A stretch of DNA of 21,445 bases from JAWPNA01 sp045402695 (lineage in GTDB: Bacteria > Acidobacteriota > Polarisedimenticolia > JACPZX01 > DASXTC01): positions 1 to 21,445 of the forward strand of contig JAWPNA010000026.1 in assembly GCA_045402695.1 (NCBI GenBank). The letters are read 5' to 3'. Position numbers and translations under genes: made by a program. The notes under the pieces are model-generated. The model ran no database searches. It was not told the DNA's origin and was given only the letters and a program-made list of their open reading frames with translations. Of this stretch, positions 14,992 to 21,445 are shown piece by piece (the first letter of the stretch is position 1; the number at the start of each line of letters is the position of its first letter).

Positions 14992-15369
14992 TCAGGCCGG
15001 CAGAAACGAACGGACGGCAGCCCCCTCGTCGTGGAACACTTCGAACACCTCGGTCAGGAGAGTCAGGACCAGGACTTCCTGGACCTTGGCCGCAGGGTGC
15101 AGGATCTTGATGTTGCCGCCGCTTAACTCCGCCCGTTTCTTGCACGCGATGAGCTCGCCCAATCCGGAGCTGTCGATGAACTTGACGCGCCCCATATCCA
15201 GGATGATCCTGTCCTGGCCTCGTGCCAGGAGGTTCTCGATCGTCTCCCTCATGTCGTCCAACGGGCGGCCCTGCAGGTCCAGTGATTTGCTGAAGTGACG
15301 GCCAACAGCAAAGTCTCCCGTCAGCCTCAGGATCTGAACCCCGTCTCGTGAGTCGGTCCAGATGGCCAT
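14992..15369 (-). CDS. STAS-domain protein, anti-anti-sigma factor-like
   Basis: The 125-residue product is a single STAS domain. The hallmark VKFIDSSGLGEL (62-73) carries the serine pair S67/S68, one of which is phosphorylated in SpoIIAA/RsbV proteins and decides whether they can bind their anti-sigma kinase. The C-terminal part, GGNIKILHPAAKVQEVLVLTLLTEVFEVF, is typical of the fold. The frame is open further upstream to 15552, but ATG 15369 is chosen because the STAS fold begins right there and a G-rich ribosome site precedes it. No RsbW-like kinase is nearby. The neighbour across the divergent promoter region is the 1884-residue Ser/Thr kinase, a possible modifier. Confidence 0.88.
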   Translation of the reverse strand: MAIWTDSRDGVQILRLTGDFAVGRHFSKSLDLQGRPLDDMRETIENLLARGQDRIILDMGRVKFIDSSGLGELIACKKRAELSGGNIKILHPAAKVQEVLVLTLLTEVFEVFHDEGAAVRSFLPA

Positions 15370-15427
15370 TCTTCCCCCCAAAGGAGAGTCCGCGCGACTG
15401 CTGATCCTCCCTCGCTGATGTCCCCAT

Positions 15428-15456
15428 CTTATGCCGCCATCGGCGCCCGCCGTCAA
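15428..15456 (-). promoter_or_regulatory. Candidate promoter for the STAS-MOSC pair
   Basis: On the minus strand TTGACG (15451-15456) and CATAAG (15428-15433) are separated by exactly 17 bases. Transcription would start about 50 bases before the ATG at 15369. Confidence 0.5.
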
Positions 15457-15569
15457 GCTATTCCCACGCCCAGGATCCGCCTCTTTAGTCGTAACGCGTC
15501 GTGGAGGCGGCGGGAGTCGAGCCCGAAGCGAACCTACAGCCCCAGCCTGCAACAGCCGGGCAGCAGGAG

Positions 15570-15597
15570 TTGCGAAGCGGATGTCTGGTGGTAGAAT
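15570..15597 (+). promoter_or_regulatory. Candidate promoter for the receptor-kinase gene
   Basis: TTGCGA (15570-15575) and TAGAAT (15592-15597) are 16 bases apart. The predicted start would give a leader of about 45 bases to the ATG at 15649. Confidence 0.4.
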
Positions 15598-15648
15598 GCC
15601 GGCTTCCTCAGCGCGACATCTTCAACACCCCGGTTGACGGAGGGAAGG

Positions 15649-18600
15649 ATGATCGGGGAAAAACTCGCCGGTCGGTACGAGATCATTGCGGAGCTTGGGC
15701 GTGGGGGCATGGGCGTGGTCTACCGGGCCCGCGACCCACAGCTTAACCGCGAGGTGGCGATCAAGCTGATCTCGCCCTCCATGCTGACTCCGGACGCCGA
15801 GCGGCGGTTCCAGTCCGAGGCGCAGATCGTGGCGCGCCTCGATCATCCCTCCATCGTCCCCATTCACGACTTCGGCCGGCACGAGGGGTCCCTCTTTTTC
15901 GTGATGCCCGTGGTGGAGGGCGCCAGCCTCCGGCACCTCATGAGGGATGGAGCGTTGCTGCTTGGCGAGATCCTCGAGATCGGCATCCAGGTCGCCGAGG
16001 CCCTGGAGTACAGCCACGCCAGGGGGCTGGTCCACCGGGACGTCAAGCCGGAGAACATCATGGTGTCCGGCCAGGAAGGCACCGGGCAGCGCGTGCGCGT
16101 CATGGACTTCGGCCTGGCCCGGACCTCCGAGGCCACCGGCATCACCAAGACCGGAATGCTGGTCGGCACCATGTCGTACATGAGCCCGGAACAGGTCAGC
16201 GGACGCGCGGTGGACACGCGCTCCGACATCTACTCGCTGGGGACCGTGCTGTACGAAAACGTCACTGGCGAAGTCCCCTTCGGAGGGGACCTGCAGGCGA
16301 TGCTCTACCGCATCATGCACGAGATCCCGCAATCTCCTCGGGAGCGGGGCGCCGGCATTGATGTCGCGCTGGATCGGGTGATCCTCGCCTGCCTGGCCAA
16401 GGACCCCGCCGAGCGACCCCAGAAAGCCTCCGAGATCGCGGAGTCCCTCAGGAGATATCGCTCCGGGCTCCAGGAGAGCGCACGGAACAAGTCCATCATG
16501 ATCACGCGCGTGTTGCAGACCTCTCGCGCCGCCCTGTCGCCCTTCGTGGGCCGCAAGGAGGAATCGCGCGAGCTGCAGCAGCGGCTCAACGCCGCGGTGG
16601 GGGGTGAGTGCCAGTTCGTGGTGATCTCCGGCGACGCCGGCGTCGGGAAGACCCGCCTTCTGAGTGATCTGGAAAAGATCGCGCAGGCACGTCAGATCCT
16701 CGTTCTGCACGGACGGTTCGTCGAGCAGAGCGGCTCGTTCCCGTATCACGGGTTCTGCGAGAGCATACAGGAGTACTTCCGGCAACGGGAGACCTCCAGC
16801 CTTTCGGGCGAGCAGCCTGATTTCTCCGACCTGGCCGCCGAGCTGGTCAACCTGTTCCCGATGCTCGGCGAGATCGAGGCGATCCGGCCCGACTCCGGAT
16901 CCGATGTCCACTCGGTCCAGGCGCGCGAAAGCGCCCTTCCGGAAAACCGCACGCAGATCTTCGAGCTTCTGGCGCGCACCTTCATCCGCCTGGCCTCCGG
17001 CAAGCCCCTGGTCCTGATGCTGGAGGACCTGCACGGGGCCGAGGTTTCCATCGAGGCCCTGCGGTACATCGTCCGCCGCCTGGGGCCGACGCCGACGCTT
17101 TTGCTCGGCACATTCCGCTCAACCGAGGTCGATCGCACGCACCCGCTCGCCGCGATGCTCGAAGGGTTCGAGGGGGACCGCCACTTCGCGCACGTCGAGC
17201 TTCGACCCCTCACGCCTGCGGAGCATCGCGACCTTCTATCCACGCTCATCGGCGGCGCGGAGATCACCGGCGAGCTGGCGGAACGGCTGTTCGAGGCGAC
17301 CGAAGGGAACCCCTATTTCACCAAGGAGCTGATCCGGTCCCTGATGGACTCCGGCAGCATCGTCCGCGACGAGACCGGGATCTGGTCGCTTTCCGGGGGA
17401 CGCGAGATCTCCTCGGAGGCCCTGCCAGCCACCATCCAGCAGGCTGTGGAGAAGCGTGTCGCACGCCTCCCGGGGAACCTGCGTGACGTGCTGTCCACCG
17501 CGGCCGTCATGGGAAAGACCTTCGACTTCAAGGACCTCCAGGCCCTCGCGGAGACGGATGCCGATCTTGACGAAGCGGTCGACCGGCTCATCCAGGAAGG
17601 GCTGATCGAGGAGGAGCGCCAGTCCCGCGGCGACACTTTGACCTTCACGAGCGGTGTGGTCCGCGAGGTGCTCTACGCGGAAATCTCCCGCAGGAAACGC
17701 CGCTCGCTCCACCGGAAGTACGCGGCGCAGCTCGAGAAACGTCATGCCGGCAAGCTCGAACGCGTTTATCCACAGCTTGTCTACCATTACGCCGAGGCGG
17801 ACGTCCCGGACAAGACCGTCGAGTACGGGCTCAAGCACGCCCAGAAAGCGCTGGAGGCGTTCAGCCCCGAGGAGGCCATCCGCTCCGTCAAGACCGCCCT
17901 CGGGTTTCTCGACGAGGAATGGGAAGGCGACCCATCCGCGGAGGGGGACGCACGGTTGGTGCTCGCCTCCGCTTTCCAGATGACCGGGGATGTTGACGGC
18001 GCCCTCAGGGAGTTCGCCGGCGCCGTCTGTGTCCACGAGCGCTCGGGGCAGACCGGCAAGACCGTCGAAACGTTGCTCATGGCCGCGCGCGCGGCCTGGC
18101 AGGCCCGCCGGACCGACGAGGCCAGGAGCTGGGTGGAGCGTGGTCTGGGCGCGGCCCGCTCCGCGGGTGACCAGGAGATGCTCCGACAGCTTCTCTCGCT
18201 GGCCGCGACTCTCGCCAACCTGCGGGCCGAGTACGACAAGGCCGCCGCATACCAGAAGGAGGCCGAGAGCCTTGATGAAGGAGCGCGAGGAGCAGAGGCG
18301 AAAGAGGAGATCCCCGAGGGCGGAACGCTGGTGGTGGCCCTGGCCAACCCCGTGATCGCGACCGAGCTGGCCGCGATGCAGACCGTGGAAGAGTGGGAGA
18401 CCTACACCAACGTCTTCGAGACCCTGGTGACCACCGGAGAGCAAGGAGAACTGGAACCGTTGCTCTGCGAGCGGTGGGAAGTCCGGGATGGCGGACGGGT
18501 CTTCGTCTTTCCCCTGCGCCCTGGAGCCCGCTTCCAGGACGCCCATCCGCTCTCCGCGCGGGACATCAAGGTTGCGTTCGAGCGGACCATCCGCGAGACC

Positions 18601-21303
18601 ACGGCCGATCCGGCTCCGGCATTCGTCCCGATCCGCGGAGTCGCCGAGTTCTCAAGCGCGCGGGCCGGCGAGGTGACCGGCATCGTGGCCGTCTCCGACG
18701 ATCGGCTGGAGATCCATCTGGACGATCCGCTTCCCATCTACCCGGCCCTCCTCGCCGACGCCCGCGCGGCGGTGTACCGGGTCGAGGAGTCGAGCGGGGG
18801 ACCCTCTCTGCTCGGCACGGGGCCTTTCCGCCTGGACGCTCGTGAGAAGGGCATCATCCGGCTGCGGCGTCACGCCGACTACTGGAGGGGCGCGCCGCCC
18901 CGCCTGGAGAGACTCGAGTTCCGCCATGGTCTGAGCGCCGCGGCGATCGCCGCGGGGCTGGAGTCAGGCGAGATCGACGTGGCTGGCGACCTGCTGCCGG
19001 AGGACCTGGAGCGACTTCTCGGCGATCCGAGGTTCCGGAGAAGACTGGCGGAGACGTCGAAGATGACGACTTACTTCATCGTTTTCAGCAGGCACTCGGG
19101 CGCCGCCGCGGAGAAAGAGGAGGTCCGGGCGGCGCTGGCCGGGGTGCTCCGGTCCCATGACCTGGTGTGGCAAACCCTGGGACGGTTCGCCCAGCCGGCC
19201 GTCGGTCTGATCCCACCGGGCATGCTCGGCCACGACCCGGGCCGCAGGAGGCCTTTTCTCTCCATCGAGGAGGCGCGCCTGTTGCTGCGCTCCGCCGGGA
19301 GTCCGGCAGCGTTGCGACTCAAGGCGGCGGTCCACCCTGTCATCCAGGATCGCTACGGCTCCCTGCTGAAGGCCCTCTTCGCGGTCTGGGAGGAGCTGGG
19401 TGTGACCGTCTCCGTCGAGACCCCCGACATCGCCTCCTACATCGCGGCCCGCGGAGCGGGAGGCTCCTTCGACGTTGGCATCATGCGCTGGACGGCCGAC
19501 TACAACGATCCGGACAACTTCACGCACAACCTTTTTCATTCCTCCAACGGCCTCTATCGCACCTACTTCAGCTCCGCCGAGACCGACCAGATCCTCGAAT
19601 CAGCGCGGCGCGAGACCGCGACGGGCGCACGGGTCTCCCTCTACCAGAAGTTCGAAGGCCACCTGCTCAGGTCGAGCATCCTGGTGCCTCTCTTCCATGA
19701 CGTGAGCTACAGGCTCTGCAGCCCCCAGGTCCGCGGCCTGCGGGTCAGCAACTCGTACCCGGCCGTCAACTACGCCGAGGTGGGGAAGTCGGCCTCGCCG
19801 GATGCGGCGCCCCAGATCCAGCGCACGGACGCCGGGATCATCCAGGTCCCGATGACTGGGGCGCTGCACCATCTGGACCCCGCGCTGACCTTTGCGGTGG
19901 AGGAGGGCGACACCTTGGGGAACATCTACGAGACGCTCATGCGCGTCCAGGAAGGCCGGATCGAGCCCTTCCTCGCCTCGGACCTGCAGGTCGAGGAAGG
20001 GGGCCGGAGGTACCGTTTCCGCCTGCGTGAGAACGTGCGCTTCCACGACGGCAGGAAGCTGACGGCTCGGGACGTCCGCTACTCGCTGGAGCGCATGCTG
20101 CAGGCCCGCGGGACACTGCAAGGATATTTCGCCGTGCTCCGCGGCGCGGAGACGCTCCTGGAGGGAAAAGGATCCGAGCTGGCGGGGTTGCACATCCACT
20201 CGGCCACGGAGTTCACTGTCGAGCTTGCCGCGCCCGTCGCCTTCTTTCCCGTTCTCCTGTCCAATGTCGTCGCCGCGATCATCCCGGAGGGAACGGGCAT
20301 CACGATCGGGAAGACCATGGGAGAGGGCGCGGTCGGGACCGGCCCGTTCCGGGTCGTTCGCTTCGAGCCGGGCCGCCAGCTCGAGCTGGAGCGCAACCCG
20401 TCCTACTGGCGGGACGGCTACCCGCGCAGCCAGGGCCTGGTGTTCAGCTTCGGCGTGCCGCCAGCGGAGATCCTCTCCGGATTCCGGGCCGGACGGTACT
20501 CCGTGGCCTCGAACCTCCCACCGGCCGACGTGGAGATGCTTCGCCGCGACGCGGCCATCGCGGGCGGCTACCGCGAGGCGCCGTCGTTGTCGACCTACTT
20601 CGCCCTGTTCAACACCCTCAGGGGTCCCCTCTCGGACGCTTCGCTGCGACGGCGGCTCATCGAGTCCTCAGACGTGGCCGCCCTGGTCCGGCAGACACTC
20701 GGGCGGCGGGCCATACCGGCCCATGGTTGGATCCCTCCGGGCCTCCTCGGCCATGAGCCCGCCACCGGAACCCAGTTTGCGTCCACTCATCCTGAAGCGA
20801 ATGCCAGAGCACCGGCCGAGGTGGAGCTGGCCGCCGCCGTCCATCCCATCTTCACCGGGGAATATGCCGCCTTCTTCAGAGCGCTGGAAGCGGTGTTCCG
20901 TTCGGTGGGTGTCAGGATCCGCTCCGTGACGCCCACCATGCCGGAATACATGAATGCCTGGAGGAAGGTGACCGTCGACGTGGTCATCGGCCGCTGGCTT
21001 GCCGATTACCCCGATACGGACACCTTCACGCATCTCCTCTCTCGCCGGGAGGGCAACGCGGGCATGTTCTGCGGATCGCCCGAGATGGATCACCTCGTGG
21101 AGAAGGGACGGACGGAGGTCGACCCCCGTGCGCGCCACAGCATCTACCGGCAGGTCGAGGAGATCATCCGGCGCGACGCCCTGATGCTCCCTCTCTTCCA
21201 CGAACAGGTCTACCGTTTCGCCCGGCCCGAGGTCGAGGGCCTCACGGTCTCCTACACGACCCCGACCGTGGCCTACGAGAAGCTGCGGGTGCGGCGCTCC
21301 TAG
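15649..21303 (+). CDS. Ser/Thr kinase - AAA ATPase - helical repeats - two tandem family-5 solute-binding domains
   Basis: One uninterrupted frame of 1884 codons. Residues about 10-270 are an active-looking kinase: GRGGMGVVYRA, K39 in VAIKL, HRDVKPEN (129-136), DFGLAR (153-158), GTMSYMSPEQ. Residues about 298-690 are an AAA_16/STAND-type ATPase with Walker A GDAGVGKT (328-335), Walker B LVLMLEDLH (D460) and EGNPYF. Residues about 700-880 are TPR-like helices. So far this matches PknK-like kinases. Then two full SBP_bac_5 (OppA/DppA-like) domains follow, about 888-1378 and 1393-1884. Each has GTGPFR, a YWR motif, IPPGxLGH and an xFTHxL motif near its end. No signal peptide or membrane helix is visible, so the binding domains should be cytoplasmic, as in the E. 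coli regulator SgrR. ATG 15649 follows a GGAGGG ribosome site; TTG 15634 is less likely. Ligand and phosphorylation targets are unknown. Confidence 0.93.
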   Translation: MIGEKLAGRYEIIAELGRGGMGVVYRARDPQLNREVAIKLISPSMLTPDAERRFQSEAQIVARLDHPSIVPIHDFGRHEGSLFFVMPVVEGASLRHLMRDGALLLGEILEIGIQVAEALEYSHARGLVHRDVKPENIMVSGQEGTGQRVRVMDFGLARTSEATGITKTGMLVGTMSYMSPEQVSGRAVDTRSDIYSLGTVLYENVTGEVPFGGDLQAMLYRIMHEIPQSPRERGAGIDVALDRVILACLAKDPAERPQKASEIAESLRRYRSGLQESARNKSIMITRVLQTSRAALSPFVGRKEESRELQQRLNAAVGGECQFVVISGDAGVGKTRLLSDLEKIAQARQILVLHGRFVEQSGSFPYHGFCESIQEYFRQRETSSLSGEQPDFSDLAAELVNLFPMLGEIEAIRPDSGSDVHSVQARESALPENRTQIFELLARTFIRLASGKPLVLMLEDLHGAEVSIEALRYIVRRLGPTPTLLLGTFRSTEVDRTHPLAAMLEGFEGDRHFAHVELRPLTPAEHRDLLSTLIGGAEITGELAERLFEATEGNPYFTKELIRSLMDSGSIVRDETGIWSLSGGREISSEALPATIQQAVEKRVARLPGNLRDVLSTAAVMGKTFDFKDLQALAETDADLDEAVDRLIQEGLIEEERQSRGDTLTFTSGVVREVLYAEISRRKRRSLHRKYAAQLEKRHAGKLERVYPQLVYHYAEADVPDKTVEYGLKHAQKALEAFSPEEAIRSVKTALGFLDEEWEGDPSAEGDARLVLASAFQMTGDVDGALREFAGAVCVHERSGQTGKTVETLLMAARAAWQARRTDEARSWVERGLGAARSAGDQEMLRQLLSLAATLANLRAEYDKAAAYQKEAESLDEGARGAEAKEEIPEGGTLVVALANPVIATELAAMQTVEEWETYTNVFETLVTTGEQGELEPLLCERWEVRDGGRVFVFPLRPGARFQDAHPLSARDIKVAFERTIRETTADPAPAFVPIRGVAEFSSARAGEVTGIVAVSDDRLEIHLDDPLPIYPALLADARAAVYRVEESSGGPSLLGTGPFRLDAREKGIIRLRRHADYWRGAPPRLERLEFRHGLSAAAIAAGLESGEIDVAGDLLPEDLERLLGDPRFRRRLAETSKMTTYFIVFSRHSGAAAEKEEVRAALAGVLRSHDLVWQTLGRFAQPAVGLIPPGMLGHDPGRRRPFLSIEEARLLLRSAGSPAALRLKAAVHPVIQDRYGSLLKALFAVWEELGVTVSVETPDIASYIAARGAGGSFDVGIMRWTADYNDPDNFTHNLFHSSNGLYRTYFSSAETDQILESARRETATGARVSLYQKFEGHLLRSSILVPLFHDVSYRLCSPQVRGLRVSNSYPAVNYAEVGKSASPDAAPQIQRTDAGIIQVPMTGALHHLDPALTFAVEEGDTLGNIYETLMRVQEGRIEPFLASDLQVEEGGRRYRFRLRENVRFHDGRKLTARDVRYSLERMLQARGTLQGYFAVLRGAETLLEGKGSELAGLHIHSATEFTVELAAPVAFFPVLLSNVVAAIIPEGTGITIGKTMGEGAVGTGPFRVVRFEPGRQLELERNPSYWRDGYPRSQGLVFSFGVPPAEILSGFRAGRYSVASNLPPADVEMLRRDAAIAGGYREAPSLSTYFALFNTLRGPLSDASLRRRLIESSDVAALVRQTLGRRAIPAHGWIPPGLLGHEPATGTQFASTHPEANARAPAEVELAAAVHPIFTGEYAAFFRALEAVFRSVGVRIRSVTPTMPEYMNAWRKVTVDVVIGRWLADYPDTDTFTHLLSRREGNAGMFCGSPEMDHLVEKGRTEVDPRARHSIYRQVEEIIRRDALMLPLFHEQVYRFARPEVEGLTVSYTTPTVAYEKLRVRRS

Positions 21304-21385
21304 CCCGAAGTTCCCCCTCAGGCAGCGTAGATAAGTAGATGTGGTTTCAACAACTTGGCCCAGGTTTGGGCATAGATTCGTAGTC

Positions 21386-21445
21386 ATGTTATTTGAGGTC
21401 GATCTGAAGATTTATGTTGACAACATGAACAAGGCTGCGCAATTA
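21386..21445 (+). CDS. Possible start of a gene running off the window
   Basis: ATG 21386 opens a frame (MLFEVDLKIYVDNMNKAAQL) that is still open at the window end after 20 codons. There is no clear ribosome site. The surrounding bases are AT-rich compared with the rest of the window. Too short to identify. Confidence 0.25.
   Translation, partial: MLFEVDLKIYVDNMNKAAQL

Noticed and set aside
15370..15552. N-terminal extension of the STAS protein to 15552
   Set aside because: The extension is Arg/Gly/Pro rich without resemblance to STAS proteins, and a promoter candidate lies inside it.
15622..17034. 470-codon open frame on the minus strand
   Set aside because: It lies opposite the kinase and ATPase motifs of the receptor kinase, its composition (His, Asp, Gln, Gly rich) is typical of antisense frames in GC-rich DNA, and it has no recognisable domain.
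17236..18546. 436-codon open frame on the minus strand
   Set aside because: Antisense shadow of the ATPase and repeat region of the receptor kinase.

Overview
The window is high-GC bacterial DNA with long open frames and short intergenic gaps. The gene content is two eukaryote-like Ser/Thr kinases (one with a transmembrane helix and kinesin-light-chain-type TPRs, one a PknK-like kinase-ATPase), several secreted proteins of unknown function, and a beta-propeller/esterase fusion. It suggests an environmental, probably uncultured member of the Acidobacteriota or a similar phylum (inference from gene style, not a marker gene). No rRNA, tRNA or CRISPR array was seen.

Left part (1-6.1 kb): a LarA-family nickel-pincer racemase gene on the plus strand faces a minus-strand gene for a secreted fibronectin-III-like protein. 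Between them sits an apparently complete group II intron (about 1424-3371, minus strand) with its reverse transcriptase/maturase. Its 5' end lies five bases after the terminator hairpin of the fibronectin-like gene, which is the target preference of group IIC introns. Then come a plus-strand outer-membrane beta-barrel-like protein and a small protein that seems to have lost its normal N-terminus.

Middle part (6.1-14.2 kb): a DUF3617-like periplasmic protein and a large exported beta-propeller/E-set/esterase fusion lie on the minus strand. The esterase lacks its nucleophile serine. From a shared promoter region, a plus-strand operon diverges: a membrane Ser/Thr kinase with TPRs, a membrane protein coupled to it by an ATGA overlap, and a six-helix membrane protein. 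The operon runs into a frameshifted, truncated remnant of a secreted-protein gene.

Right part (14.2-21.4 kb): a STAS-domain anti-anti-sigma-like protein and a MOSC-domain protein form a minus-strand pair. Divergent from it is the most striking gene of the window: a single 1884-residue protein joining a Ser/Thr kinase, an AAA-type ATPase, helical repeats and two complete family-5 (OppA-like) solute-binding domains, with no visible signal peptide or membrane helix. It looks like a cytoplasmic receptor kinase that has captured a duplicated periplasmic-binding fold as ligand sensor. The last 140 bases are visibly AT-richer and may begin another gene.

All protein family calls come from reading motifs by eye; no database search was possible.
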